A stretch of 64,000 nucleotides of DNA from Shimwellia blattae DSM 4481 = NBRC 105725. Lineage in GTDB: Bacteria > Pseudomonadota > Gammaproteobacteria > Enterobacterales > Enterobacteriaceae. Position 1 is the stretch's first letter; every line of letters begins with the position of its first letter. The notes below the pieces were generated by a model. It did no database searches, had not been told where the DNA came from, and saw only the letters and a list, made by a program, of their open reading frames with translations. This document shows positions 51,502 through 60,751 of the stretch, piece after piece. The stretch lies in contig NC_017910.1 of the NCBI RefSeq assembly GCF_000262305.1, positions 2,914,001 to 2,978,000 on the forward strand. The letters run 5' to 3'. A program made the translations under genes and the position numbers.

Positions 51502-52197
51502 ATGAAACGCGCAGTTGTTGTTTTTAGCGGAGGCCAGGACTCCACCACGTGTCTTATTCAGGCGCTGCATCAGTATGATGACGTGCACTGTGTAACCTTC
51601 GATTACGGCCAGCGCCACCGCGCCGAAATCGACGTGGCCCGGGAGCTTGCCCTGAAGCTGGGGGCCAGGGCGCACAAAGTGCTGGATGTTACCCTGCTTA
51701 ATGAGCTGGCCGTCAGCAGCCTGACCCGGAACAGTATCCCGGTGCCGGACTACGAACCCGATGCCGATGGCATTCCCAACACCTTCGTGCCCGGGCGCAA
51801 TATTCTGTTCCTCACCCTGGCGGCTATTTATGCTTACCAGGTCCAGGCGCAGGCAGTGATCACCGGGGTGTGCGAAACGGATTTCTCCGGCTACCCGGAC
51901 TGCCGGGACGAGTTTGTCCGGGCGCTCAATCACGCCGTATCGCTGGGCATGGCCCGGGATATTCGCTTCGAAACGCCGCTGATGTGGCTGAACAAAGCAG
52001 AGACCTGGGCACTGGCGGATTACTGGGGCAAACTGGACCTGGTGCGCAGCGAAACCCTGACCTGCTATAACGGCATCAAAGGGGATGGCTGCGGCGAGTG
52101 TGCGGCCTGCCATCTCCGGGCGAACGGTATTGAGCACTACCTGGCCGACAAAGCTGCCGTGATGGCGCAAATGAAGCGCAAAACCGGCCTGGCATAA
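51502..52197 (+). CDS. queC: 7-cyano-7-deazaguanine synthase QueC
   Basis: A 231-residue enzyme (E. coli 231) that converts CDG to preQ0 with ATP and ammonia in queuosine biosynthesis. PP-loop FSGGQDSTTC (8-17) and zinc ligands Cys188, Cys197, Cys200, Cys203. ATG 51502 follows AAAGGGTG; the open frame starting at 51364 lies inside ybaE. Convergent with fadM. Confidence 0.97.
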   Translation: MKRAVVVFSGGQDSTTCLIQALHQYDDVHCVTFDYGQRHRAEIDVARELALKLGARAHKVLDVTLLNELAVSSLTRNSIPVPDYEPDADGIPNTFVPGRNILFLTLAAIYAYQVQAQAVITGVCETDFSGYPDCRDEFVRALNHAVSLGMARDIRFETPLMWLNKAETWALADYWGKLDLVRSETLTCYNGIKGDGCGECAACHLRANGIEHYLADKAAVMAQMKRKTGLA

Positions 52198-52202
52198 CGC
52201 AA

Positions 52203-52243
52203 ACCCGGGGTTATTCAGGCGGGCCCCGCCTGAATAACCGGGT
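52203..52243. repeat. Large inverted repeat between queC and fadM
   Basis: GGTTATTCAGGCGGG (52209-52223), one C, then CCCGCCTGAATAACC (52225-52239): 15-bp perfect arms, further flanked by ACCC/GGGT. No T-run on either side; probably a bidirectional mRNA 3'-end structure between convergent genes. Confidence 0.8.
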
Positions 52244-52256
52244 GTACTCCCCGTGT

Positions 52257-52667
52257 TTACTCCCCGTGGGTGGCAATCATCTGTTCCAGTTTTTCCCGCA
52301 GTTCCCCCTCCAGCGCCAGCGCCTTCTGGGTGCGCAGATCCACACAAACGAACGTAATCAGCGCATCGGCAACGGTGATACCGTCTGGCTCCCGGGTGAT
52401 CACCTGGCTGAGCACGCCGCTTTTGCCGTTCAGCTGTTGCAGGCTACTGGTGATGATCAGCCGGTCGCCCAGCACGGCGGGTTTACGGTAGTTGATATTG
52501 ATATTGGCCACCACAAAAGCAATCTGGTGCGCCACCATCCAGCGAAAGCTCTCTTCCTGCTCCAGCGCTTCCCAGCGCGCCTCCTCCAGAAATTCCAGAT
52601 AACGGGCATTATTTACATGCTGATATACATCCAGGTGGTATCCCCGGACTTTTATGGTCGTCTGCAT
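52257..52667 (-). CDS. fadM: Acyl-CoA thioesterase FadM (YbaW)
   Basis: A 136-residue single-hotdog thioesterase of the 4HBT type (E. coli FadM 132). MQTTIKVRGYHLDVYQHVNNARYLEFLEEARW contains the catalytic Asp13 region. In E. coli it is induced by oleate through FadR and cleaves 3,5-tetradecadienoyl-CoA; an operator was not located here. Confidence 0.93.
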   Translation of the reverse strand: MQTTIKVRGYHLDVYQHVNNARYLEFLEEARWEALEQEESFRWMVAHQIAFVVANININYRKPAVLGDRLIITSSLQQLNGKSGVLSQVITREPDGITVADALITFVCVDLRTQKALALEGELREKLEQMIATHGE

Positions 52668-52772
52668 AGCGCCTTACCCTGTCAACGGTTACGGTATTTA
52701 GTAAAGAGGTCGTACCAGTTAGCACGACCTCTACAGCTTAGCAAACATCCGGCGTTTTTACGGACGGGATAC

Positions 52773-53117
52773 TCAGAGTTTGATCAGCGCCATATTCCGC
52801 TCCACCAGGGCGGTGCCAATGCCGGGAACCTCACTCAGGGATTCGGGGGTTTTAAACGGGCCATTTGCCTCCCGGTGGCGGACTATCGACTCGGCCTTCT
52901 TCAGTCCCACGCCGTTGAGGATCTCGGCCAGCTCTTCGGCGCTGGCGCTGTTAATGCTGACCCGCAGTTGCGCCTGCGGGGCGGTGGCGGTTTTCGCCGG
53001 GGCCCGGCTCTGGCTGGCGGGCGGCTTTTCTGCCGGGCTTGCCGCGTATACCGGTAACGCAAGGCTCCCGCCTGCAGCCAGCAGTGCCAGTAAAGCCAGC
53101 GTGGTTATCTGCTTCAT
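52773..53117 (-). CDS. ybaV: ComEA-like helix-hairpin-helix protein YbaV
   Basis: A 114-residue exported protein: signal MKQITTLALLALLAAGGSLALPVYA, a Pro/Ala-rich spacer, then two HhH motifs (INSASAEELAEILNGVGLKKAESIVRH and LSEVPGIGTALVERN) as in ComEA DNA receptors. Probably a periplasmic DNA-binding protein; role in enterobacteria not established. Lies between fadM and ppiD as in E. coli. Confidence 0.92.
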   Translation of the reverse strand: MKQITTLALLALLAAGGSLALPVYAASPAEKPPASQSRAPAKTATAPQAQLRVSINSASAEELAEILNGVGLKKAESIVRHREANGPFKTPESLSEVPGIGTALVERNMALIKL

Positions 53118-53198
53118 ATTGTTCTCCTTTCAGTAAGTGGTCACAGGGACACTACCCGGGGAGCGATACGGGAACAAATAGCAAACGCCAGATATGGA

Positions 53199-53220
53199 AA
53201 AGGCCGCGTAAGCGGCCTTT
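53199..53220 (-). terminator. Terminator hairpin of ppiD
   Basis: AAAGGCCGC (53199-53207) and GCGGCCTTT (53212-53220) form a 9-bp stem with GTAA loop in the gap after ppiD; on the minus strand it is followed by TTCC. Confidence 0.75.
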
Positions 53221-53263
53221 GGTTGTTTCGGTGGGTTACACCCGGGTGCGAGCCCGCGCGAAG

Positions 53264-55135
53264 TTATTGCTGCTCCAGCGCGTCGCCCGTCTTAATTTTG
53301 GCCTCTTTACGCAGGTTAGACATCAGCGCTTCGAAGGCGATTTGCGCATTGTTCTGGGTTATCCCCTGAACCATGGCTTTTTTCTGCTCTTCCGGCATCT
53401 GACCGGCGCGCACTTCCTGCAGGGCGACGATCACCGTATTCCCCTGCATATCGTTGCTGACACCATAAGACGGCTTATCTTTTGCCGGTAACGGCAGGTT
53501 AAAGACCGCCTGGCTTACCGGATCCTGAGAGGTCCGCACGAAGGTTTTCACCTCCCCGAACTGCAGCGCGGCGGCTTTCATGGCCTCATCACCTTTGCCG
53601 GTCTTCAGGCTGGCCAGTAGTTTGTCCGCCTCGGCTTTGGCCTGGGTATCGGCCTTCTGGCGCTTAACAGCGGCAACCACCTGCTCACGCACCTCGCTCA
53701 GGGGTTTTACCGCCTGGGCTTTGTGGTCTGCAATGCGCAGCACAAAGGCGCGATCCCCGTCCACGGTGATAATGTCAGAGTTGCTGCCCGGCGTGCCGTT
53801 CTCCCCGACCAGGTTACCGCTGAAAATCGCCTCGGTGACCGGTTTGAAGTTCAGCGCCTCAGGGATGTTGTCGCGGCTAAACCAGTCTGTATCAACAATC
53901 TTCACCCCGGCCACTTTTCCGGCGGGCACCAGGGATTCGTTGTCGTTGCTGGCCGCGTCGCTCACTTTCTGCTGCAGGGCGTAGAAGGTATCCAGCGCTT
54001 TTTCCTGTTTCACCTTCGCCGCGATGCTGTCGCGCACTTCAGCCAGCGGTTTTACCTGCTGAGGCTGAACATCGTCCAGCCGGGCAATCAGGAAGCCGAC
54101 TGAGGATTTAATCACGCCAGAGAGCTGGCCTTTTTCTTTCAGGCCCGCGTTTTTCAGCTCTTCGGGCATGGTGGCATCTTCCAGCCAGCCCATATCGCCG
54201 CCGTTACGGGCGGAGATGATATCGGTAGATTTCTCTTTGGCGACGCTGGCAAAGTCTTTACCGCTGCTGAGCTCATCCAGTGCGGCTTTGGCGGCGGCCT
54301 CGTCTTTGGTCTGGATCACGCTAAAGCGGTAGCGGGCAGGCTGGGTGAACTGATCCTGGTGCTGATCATACCAGGACTGAATGTCTGCATCGCTGGCCCC
54401 GGCCTGCATGGCCGCGGCATCCAGCAGGATATAGCTGACTTTAAACTGCTCCGGCGTTATCAGGGCATTTTTATGCTGCTGATACCAGGTATCGATTTCC
54501 GCGTCGGTCACCTGCTGTTTTGCCGCCAGTGCGCTGACATCAATGGTGGCTTCGCGGGCCAGGCGCTCCTGGGATACCAGTGCTGCCAGCTCGTCGGTTT
54601 CGCCTTTCAGCATAAAGTCGGAGCCCACAACGGCGTTAATCAGCTGCTGGGTGGTGAGCTGGTTACGCAGCGCCTGGGCGTACTGATCGGCAGACATACC
54701 CATGCTGGAGAGGATCGCGTTATAGCGGCTGTTATCGAAACGGCCATTGTTCTGGAAAGCGGGCTCTTTAAAAATCGCCTCTTTTACCTGCTGGTCGCTG
54801 ATAGAGAGCCCCAGCTTGTGGGCGTACTGATCAAGCAGCGCTTCATCAACCATGCGCTGCAGCACCTGCTGGCGCACGCTTTTCATATAGCCTTCGTTAC
54901 CGGCAATCTCAGAATACTGATCGCCAAGCTGCTGCTGGAGGCGGTTACGCTCCCCGGCAAAGGCGTTTTCAAACTGGGCCCGGCTAATCTCCTGACCGTT
55001 AACTTTTGCGGCATAATTATTGTTACCGCCAATCAGGTAGTTACCCACGCCAGTCAACACGAATGACACGATAATCAAACCCAGAATGATCTTGAGTACG
55101 ACGTGGTTTGCCGCCGCACGTAAATTGTCCATCAT
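53264..55135 (-). CDS. ppiD: Periplasmic chaperone / peptidyl-prolyl isomerase PpiD
   Basis: A 623-residue protein, same length as E. coli PpiD, anchored by one N-terminal helix (about 12-34, VVLKIILGLIIVSFVLTGVG) next to the Sec translocon. A SurA-like chaperone region follows, then one parvulin domain (about 265-355, with DFASVAKEKSTDIISARNGGDMGWL) and a C-terminal chaperone part. The ATG at 55135 gives MMDNLRAAAN; upstream frame is unsupported. Confidence 0.96.
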   Translation of the reverse strand: MMDNLRAAANHVVLKIILGLIIVSFVLTGVGNYLIGGNNNYAAKVNGQEISRAQFENAFAGERNRLQQQLGDQYSEIAGNEGYMKSVRQQVLQRMVDEALLDQYAHKLGLSISDQQVKEAIFKEPAFQNNGRFDNSRYNAILSSMGMSADQYAQALRNQLTTQQLINAVVGSDFMLKGETDELAALVSQERLAREATIDVSALAAKQQVTDAEIDTWYQQHKNALITPEQFKVSYILLDAAAMQAGASDADIQSWYDQHQDQFTQPARYRFSVIQTKDEAAAKAALDELSSGKDFASVAKEKSTDIISARNGGDMGWLEDATMPEELKNAGLKEKGQLSGVIKSSVGFLIARLDDVQPQQVKPLAEVRDSIAAKVKQEKALDTFYALQQKVSDAASNDNESLVPAGKVAGVKIVDTDWFSRDNIPEALNFKPVTEAIFSGNLVGENGTPGSNSDIITVDGDRAFVLRIADHKAQAVKPLSEVREQVVAAVKRQKADTQAKAEADKLLASLKTGKGDEAMKAAALQFGEVKTFVRTSQDPVSQAVFNLPLPAKDKPSYGVSNDMQGNTVIVALQEVRAGQMPEEQKKAMVQGITQNNAQIAFEALMSNLRKEAKIKTGDALEQQ

Positions 55136-55291
55136 GGTGTAACAACACTCCGCTGTAGTGTAATAAGTGAGCCATCGCATCGCGCAATCTGGCCATAGGA
55201 CGCCAGTTCAGCCCTGCGATGCGCAAGCGTCTATTTTGACAAGAAACAGGGGCGATTGTCAGCCCACACTGGAAAGAAAATCCCGGATAAG

Positions 55292-55322
55292 AAAAAAGGC
55301 ACATACGGGATGTGCCTTTTTC
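55292..55322. terminator. Terminator downstream of hupB
   Basis: AAGGCACAT (55296-55304) and ATGTGCCTT (55310-55318) with flanking A and T runs form a strong terminator 24 bp beyond hupB, usable in both directions. Confidence 0.9.
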
Positions 55323-55345
55323 ATAAACTGTCAGCCAGACGGTGC

Positions 55346-55618
55346 TTAGTTAACCGCGTCTTTCAGTGCCTTACCAGCACGGAAACCCGGCACTTTCGCC
55401 GCAGCGATAGTGATTTCTTTACCGGTCTGAGGGTTACGGCCTGTACGGGCAGCACGCTCTTTTACCGCGAAAGTACCAAAGCCTACCAGAGCAACATCAT
55501 CACCAGCCTGCAGAGACTCAGTAACAGACGCGATCAATGCATCTAACGCACGCCCGGCCGCAGCTTTAGAAATATCAGCACCAGCGGCAATTTTGTCGAT
55601 CAATTGGGACTTATTCAC
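55346..55618 (-). CDS. hupB: DNA-binding protein HU-beta
   Basis: A 90-residue HU subunit (E. coli 90) forming dimers with HU-alpha. The dimer body MNKSQLIDKIAAGADISKAAAGRALDALI and beta-arm GRNPQTGKEI with the RNP tip are conserved. Lies between lon and ppiD as in E. coli. Confidence 0.98.
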   Translation of the reverse strand: MNKSQLIDKIAAGADISKAAAGRALDALIASVTESLQAGDDVALVGFGTFAVKERAARTGRNPQTGKEITIAAAKVPGFRAGKALKDAVN

Positions 55619-55769
55619 TATTCTCTTCCTCTCTTTATATTTTATATCGCACCGGAATCCATTGTAGTACGACCGCGCAGCAGTTATATCAGGGTTGGTA
55701 TGCCCTTACAACACCCGTTAGTCCGGGTAACACCACCATCCGGGGCGGACTTGCACTAAGGTAGCCAGA

Positions 55770-55816
55770 CAAAAAAAGGCTGGCAAGTAAGAATTACCCT
55801 GCCAGCCTTGTTTTTA
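55770..55816 (-). terminator. Intrinsic terminator of lon
   Basis: AAGGCTGGCA (55776-55785) and TGCCAGCCTT (55800-55809) form a 10-bp stem; on the minus strand it is followed by a T-run (55777-55771). Confidence 0.9.
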
Positions 55817-55839
55817 TCAGCGCACTGTGGACTGAATCA

Positions 55840-58194
55840 CTATTTCGCGGTCACCACTTCCATGCCAAATGGTTCATTTTGCAGAGCAAGTTGCAGAACC
55901 TCTTCGATGCGTTTCACCGGATGGATCTCCAGATCGGCAATCACATTTTCCGGAATATCCTCAAGGTCGCGCTTGTTCTCATCCGGGATAAGTACCGTTT
56001 TAATGCCACCACGGTGTGCCGCCAGCAGTTTCTCTTTCAGGCCGCCAATCGGCAGTACCAGACCACGCAGGGTAATTTCCCCGGTCATGGCGACATCGGC
56101 ACGCACCGGGTTACCCGTCAGGCAGGAGACCAGCGCCGTACACATAGCGATACCGGCGCTCGGGCCGTCTTTCGGGGTGGCCCCTTCCGGCACGTGGACG
56201 TGGATATCACGTTTTTCATAGAAATCCGTGTTGATGCCCAGTTTTTCCGCCCGGGCACGCACCACGGTCAGCGCCGCCTGGATGGACTCCTGCATCACTT
56301 CACCCAGTGAGCCGGTGTAGGTCAGCTTGCCTTTACCCGGTATGCAGGCGGTCTCGATAGTCAGCAAATCGCCGCCCACTTCGGTCCACGCCAGCCCCGT
56401 GACCTGGCCCACGCGGTTTTCGCTGTCCGCGCGCCCGTAGTCAAAGCGCTGAACCCCCAGGTAGTCGTGCAGGTTGTCGCCGTTAATCTCAATGTGCTTA
56501 AGGGATTTATCCAGCAGCAGCTGTTTCACCGCCTTACGGCACAGTTTTGAAATTTCACGCTCCAGGCCACGCACGCCCGCCTCGCGGGTGTAGTAACGAA
56601 TAATGCCGACAATGGCGCTGTCGTCCACTTTCAGCTCGTTCTTTTTCAGGGCGTTACGCTCAATCTGCTTCGGCAGCAGGTGGCGTTTAGCAATGTTCAG
56701 CTTTTCGTCTTCCGTATAACCCGACAGACGAATCACTTCCATACGATCCAGCAGCGGCGCCGGAATATTCATGGAGTTCGAGGTGGCAACGAACATGACG
56801 TCGCTCAGATCGTAGTCCACTTCCAGGTAGTGGTCGTTAAACGCCACGTTCTGTTCCGGATCCAGCACCTCCAGCAGTGCAGAGGCCGGATCGCCGCGCA
56901 TGTCGGATGACATTTTGTCTATCTCATCCAGCAGGAACAGCGGGTTTTTAACGCCCACTTTTGCCATCTTCTGGATAAGTTTGCCCGGCATAGAGCCGAT
57001 ATAGGTACGGCGGTGACCGCGGATTTCCGCTTCGTCACGTACCCCACCCAGCGCCATACGCACGTATTTACGCCCGGTGGCTTTGGCAATGGACTGGCCC
57101 AGAGAGGTTTTACCGACCCCGGGAGGCCCAACCAGACACAGGATAGGCCCTTTGATTTTATTCACCCGGCTTTGTACCGCCAGATACTCAAGAATACGGT
57201 CTTTGACCCGATCCAGCCCGTAGTGGTCGGTATCGAGGATTTCCTGGGCCTGGCGCAGATCTTTTTTGACCTTGCTGCGGGCGTTCCACGGCACCTGTAC
57301 CATCCAGTCGATGTAGCCGCGTACCACGGTGGCTTCGGCCGACATCGGGGACATCATTTTCAGTTTCTGCAGCTCGGCCTCGGTTTTTTCCCGGGCCTCT
57401 TTGGGCATTTTCGCCGCTTCGATTTTGCGTTTCAGCGCTTCGTTTTCATCCGGCGCGTCGTCCATTTCGCCCAGCTCTTTCTGAATGGCTTTCATTTGCT
57501 CATTCAGGTAATACTCGCGCTGGCTTTTTTCCATCTGCTTTTTGACCCGGTTGCGAATGCGCTTCTCAACCTGGAGCAGATCGATTTCTGACTCCATCAT
57601 GGCCATCAGATATTCCAGACGTTCGTTCACGTCTGACATTTCCAGTACCGACTGCTTGTCCGCCAGCTTCAGCGGCATATGGGCCGCAATGGTATCGGCC
57701 AGGCGCGCCGGATCGTCGATGCTGTTAAGGGAGGTCAGCACTTCCGGCGGAATTTTTTTATTCAGCTTGATATAGCCTTCAAACTGGCTGATCGCCGTGC
57801 GCACCAGCACTTCCTGCTCGCGCTCTTCAATAGCCGGAGATTCCAGATATTCGGCCTGTGCCGTGAAGTGATCGCCATTGTCAGAAAGCGTGGTGATACG
57901 GGCACGCTGCAACCCTTCAACCAGCACTTTGACAGTACCGTCCGGCAGCTTGAGCATCTGTAAAATAGACGCCACAGTCCCGACGGCAAAAAGATCGTTT
58001 ACACCAGGTTCGTCTGTTGAGGCCTCTTTTTGCGCCACCAGCATGATTTTTTTATCATGGTCCATGGCTGCTTCCAGGCAACGGATGGATTTCTCGCGCC
58101 CGACAAACAAAGGAATGACCATGTGCGGATAAACCACCACATCGCGCAGCGGCAATACGGGGATTTCAATGCGTTCAGAACGCTCAGGATTCAT
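55840..58194 (-). CDS. lon: ATP-dependent protease Lon
   Basis: A 784-residue LonA protease, same length as E. coli: substrate-binding N-domain (IPVLPLRDVVVYPHMVIPLFVGREKSI), coiled coil, AAA+ module with GPPGVGKTSL (about 356) and a C-terminal Ser-Lys protease domain with KDGPSAGIAM (catalytic Ser near 679). Degrades misfolded proteins and regulators such as SulA and RcsA. Driven by a sigma-32 promoter. Confidence 0.98.
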   Translation of the reverse strand: MNPERSERIEIPVLPLRDVVVYPHMVIPLFVGREKSIRCLEAAMDHDKKIMLVAQKEASTDEPGVNDLFAVGTVASILQMLKLPDGTVKVLVEGLQRARITTLSDNGDHFTAQAEYLESPAIEEREQEVLVRTAISQFEGYIKLNKKIPPEVLTSLNSIDDPARLADTIAAHMPLKLADKQSVLEMSDVNERLEYLMAMMESEIDLLQVEKRIRNRVKKQMEKSQREYYLNEQMKAIQKELGEMDDAPDENEALKRKIEAAKMPKEAREKTEAELQKLKMMSPMSAEATVVRGYIDWMVQVPWNARSKVKKDLRQAQEILDTDHYGLDRVKDRILEYLAVQSRVNKIKGPILCLVGPPGVGKTSLGQSIAKATGRKYVRMALGGVRDEAEIRGHRRTYIGSMPGKLIQKMAKVGVKNPLFLLDEIDKMSSDMRGDPASALLEVLDPEQNVAFNDHYLEVDYDLSDVMFVATSNSMNIPAPLLDRMEVIRLSGYTEDEKLNIAKRHLLPKQIERNALKKNELKVDDSAIVGIIRYYTREAGVRGLEREISKLCRKAVKQLLLDKSLKHIEINGDNLHDYLGVQRFDYGRADSENRVGQVTGLAWTEVGGDLLTIETACIPGKGKLTYTGSLGEVMQESIQAALTVVRARAEKLGINTDFYEKRDIHVHVPEGATPKDGPSAGIAMCTALVSCLTGNPVRADVAMTGEITLRGLVLPIGGLKEKLLAAHRGGIKTVLIPDENKRDLEDIPENVIADLEIHPVKRIEEVLQLALQNEPFGMEVVTAK

Positions 58195-58280
58195 AGAGCT
58201 CTCTCTTAGTTTAACTTCCGCCAGGGAATGGGCACACGTGAACGCGTTTCACGCCATCTCTATAATTCAGGTAAATCAGT

Positions 58281-58308
58281 ATATGGGGATGTTTCCCGTA
58301 CATTCAAT
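58281..58308 (-). promoter_or_regulatory. Sigma-32 promoter of lon
   Basis: On the minus strand ATTGAAT (58308-58302) and CCCCATAT (58288-58281) are 13 bp apart, the RpoH layout seen at E. coli lon, about 90 bp before the start. Confidence 0.85.
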
Positions 58309-58382
58309 GTCAGGAATACAGGAAAAATAAATGGGGGATAAAATCCCCCATTTTTGGATAACTGCTTGTCGGAAATGGTTAA

Positions 58383-59657
58383 TTATTCGCCAGATGCCTG
58401 TTGGGCTTCTGTCTTACCATAAATCAGCAGCGGCTTAGACTGGCCATCAATAACCGACTCGTCAATCACCACTTTTTCGACATCGTCCAGGGACGGCAGA
58501 TCGTACATGGTATCCAGCAGGGCGCCTTCAACAATTGAACGCAGGCCACGGGCACCGGTTTTACGGGACACGGCTTTTTTGGCAATCGCCACCAGCGCTT
58601 CGTCGCGGAATTCCAGATCGGTGCCTTCAAGGCTGAACAGCGCCTGATACTGCTTGGTCAGGGCGTTTTTCGGCTCTTTAAGGATCTGGATCAGCGCTTC
58701 TTCGCTCAGCTCATTCAGGGTCGCCACCACCGGTAAACGGCCAATGAACTCCGGAATCAGACCAAATTTGATTAAATCTTCCGGCTCCGCCTGGGAGAGC
58801 AGCTCACCTTCCGTTGCCTTCTGGGATTTGCCTTTTACCGTCGCGCCAAACCCGATACCAGAGCCGGTTTCAACACGGTTGGCAATCACTTTATCCAGAC
58901 CGGCAAAAGCGCCCCCGCAGATAAACAGGATCTTCGAGGTATCCACCTGCAGGAACTCCTGCTGCGGATGTTTACGCCCGCCCTGAGGCGGTACTGCCGC
59001 GATGGTGCCTTCAATCAGTTTCAGCAGCGCCTGCTGTACCCCTTCACCGGAGACATCACGGGTGATAGACGGGTTATCAGACTTACGGGAGATTTTGTCT
59101 ATCTCATCGATGTAGACAATCCCGCGCTGGGCTTTCTGCACGTCGTAATCGCACTTCTGCAGCAGTTTCTGGATGATGTTTTCCACATCTTCACCCACGT
59201 AACCGGCCTCGGTCAGGGTGGTGGCATCCGCCATGGTGAACGGCACATCCAGCAGGCGGGCCAGGGTTTCTGCCAGCAGGGTTTTACCGCTACCGGTCGG
59301 CCCAATCAGCAGGATGTTACTTTTACCCAGCTCCACGCCATTGGCGCTGTCGCCATTGCGCAGACGCTTGTAGTGGTTATATACGGCCACCGCCAGCACT
59401 TTTTTCGCCTGCTCCTGCCCGATCACGTAATCATCGAGGTGGCTGCGAATTTCATGGGGGGTCGGCAATGCACTACGCTCACGATGCGGTGCAACTTCTT
59501 TTATCTCTTCGCGAATAATGTCGTTACATAAATCGACACATTCATCGCAGATATACACTGACGGCCCGGCAATCAGCTTGCGCACTTCATGCTGGCTTTT
59601 GCCGCAAAAAGAGCAGTACAGCAGTTTGCCTGAACCGTCTTTGCGCTTATCTGTCAT
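58383..59657 (-). CDS. clpX: ClpX ATPase subunit of ClpXP
   Basis: A 424-residue unfoldase (E. coli 424). Zinc-binding domain with Cys15, Cys18, Cys37, Cys40; AAA+ domain with GPTGSGKTLLAETLA; pore loop GYVGEDVENI; and IGFGATVK-type ClpP-contact IGF loop. Hexameric, unfolds ssrA-tagged and other substrates for ClpP. ATG 59657 follows GAGG; the longer frame to 59711 is not coding. clpP is 128 bp upstream. Confidence 0.98.
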   Translation of the reverse strand: MTDKRKDGSGKLLYCSFCGKSQHEVRKLIAGPSVYICDECVDLCNDIIREEIKEVAPHRERSALPTPHEIRSHLDDYVIGQEQAKKVLAVAVYNHYKRLRNGDSANGVELGKSNILLIGPTGSGKTLLAETLARLLDVPFTMADATTLTEAGYVGEDVENIIQKLLQKCDYDVQKAQRGIVYIDEIDKISRKSDNPSITRDVSGEGVQQALLKLIEGTIAAVPPQGGRKHPQQEFLQVDTSKILFICGGAFAGLDKVIANRVETGSGIGFGATVKGKSQKATEGELLSQAEPEDLIKFGLIPEFIGRLPVVATLNELSEEALIQILKEPKNALTKQYQALFSLEGTDLEFRDEALVAIAKKAVSRKTGARGLRSIVEGALLDTMYDLPSLDDVEKVVIDESVIDGQSKPLLIYGKTEAQQASGE

Positions 59658-59785
59658 CAGTAAAACCTCTTTTCTGTTACTCTGCGCCACGCCAGGCGAC
59701 GCAAACGCCATTTACAGGCACAACCGATATCCACGCCTTCAGGGTGCCGCCTCTGTTGTACAGTATAGCGGCCCCCCCGATCAGA

Positions 59786-60409
59786 TCAGGAACGATGCGT
59801 TAAAATTGAATCAACCAGACCATACTCCACCGCTTCGCTGGCAGACAGGAAACGGTCGCGCTCGGTATCATTCTCGATTTGTTCCAGCGGTTTACCCGTG
59901 TGTTTCGCCATCAGCTCATTCATCCGCGCTTTGACTTTCAGGATCTCTTTGGCGTGGATTTCAATATCCGTCGCCTGGCCCTGGAAACCGCCCAGCGGCT
60001 GGTGAATCATCACCCGGGAGTTAGGCAGGCAGAAACGCTTACCTTTCGCGCCCGCTGTCAGCAGGAATGCCCCCATCGAGGCCGCCTGGCCCATACAGAT
60101 GGTGCTGACATCCGGTTTGATAAACTGCATGGTATCGTAAATCGACATCCCGGCGGTAATCACCCCACCCGGCGAGTTAATATATAGATAGATATCTTTT
60201 TCCGGGTTTTCAGCTTCCAGGAACAGCATCTGGGCCACAATCAGGTTTGCCATATGGTCCTCAACCTGACCGGTCAGGAAAATGACACGTTCCTTAAGCA
60301 GACGCGAATAGATATCGTAGGAACGCTCACCCCGGGAGGTTTGCTCCACCACCATCGGCACCAGTGCCATATGGGGTGCAAATTGATCGTGTTCGCCACT
60401 GTATGACAT
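59786..60409 (-). CDS. clpP: ClpP serine protease
   Basis: A 207-residue protease subunit (E. coli 207 including a 14-residue propeptide). Catalytic triad Ser111 (GQAASMGAF), His136 (HQPLGG) and Asp185 are all in place. Forms the double heptamer used by ClpX and ClpA. AAGGAG lies upstream of ATG 60409. Upstream DNA contains a possible small ORF. Confidence 0.98.
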   Translation of the reverse strand: MSYSGEHDQFAPHMALVPMVVEQTSRGERSYDIYSRLLKERVIFLTGQVEDHMANLIVAQMLFLEAENPEKDIYLYINSPGGVITAGMSIYDTMQFIKPDVSTICMGQAASMGAFLLTAGAKGKRFCLPNSRVMIHQPLGGFQGQATDIEIHAKEILKVKARMNELMAKHTGKPLEQIENDTERDRFLSASEAVEYGLVDSILTHRS

Positions 60410-60422
60410 GTCCGTCTCCTTA

Positions 60423-60578
60423 TTAATCTTTTAACTGACCAGGCAATACTGATGCTACCTGAGCGCCAGCGGGTTCACAATCGGCCGCCAGGCTCCACAC
60501 GTACACGGACAGAATATCAGCCAGGGTCACCAATACATTATCCTCTAAATGAGGGCGTACTTGTTCTGTTTCAAGCAT
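60423..60578 (-). CDS. Candidate 51-codon ORF directly upstream of clpP
   Basis: ATG 60578, preceded by AAGG five bases upstream, opens 51 codons beginning MLETEQVRPHLEDNVLVTLA and ending at TAA 60425-60423, 13 bp before the clpP ATG. The peptide is acidic with a hydrophobic middle and resembles nothing I recognise. Its start overlaps CTTGAAA (60576-60570), a good sigma-32 -35 element, so the ORF may be a chance frame in the clpP promoter. Confidence 0.25.
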   Translation of the reverse strand: MLETEQVRPHLEDNVLVTLADILSVYVWSLAADCEPAGAQVASVLPGQLKD

Positions 60579-60689
60579 AACAACCTTTTCCGGTTACGCT
60601 AAGCCCTGCTGGTGCTTTTATTCTTGCCGGGTGTTCGTTGTTTCATCAGCCACTTAGACCGTAAACCGCCAATTGGTTCGCCTGTAATA

Positions 60690-60720
60690 AAAAAAACCCG
60701 CCGCCAGAAGGCGACGGGTT
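60690..60720 (-). terminator. Intrinsic terminator of tig
   Basis: AACCCGCCGCC (60695-60705) pairs with GGCGACGGGTT (60710-60720), one mismatch (G·T in RNA); on the minus strand a T-run of eight follows (60696-60689). Confidence 0.9.
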
Positions 60721-60751
60721 TATTGCTTAACGGCGCTGAACCGGGAGGCTA

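Larger units (their letters stand above)
60410..60751 (-). promoter_or_regulatory. tig-clpP intergenic region
   Basis: This 342-bp gap holds the clpP promoter region (including CTTGAAA at 60576-60570 on the minus strand, with a poor CCCTCAT match 13 bases on), the candidate small ORF, and near 60690-60720 the tig terminator. No other gene seen. Confidence 0.4.
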
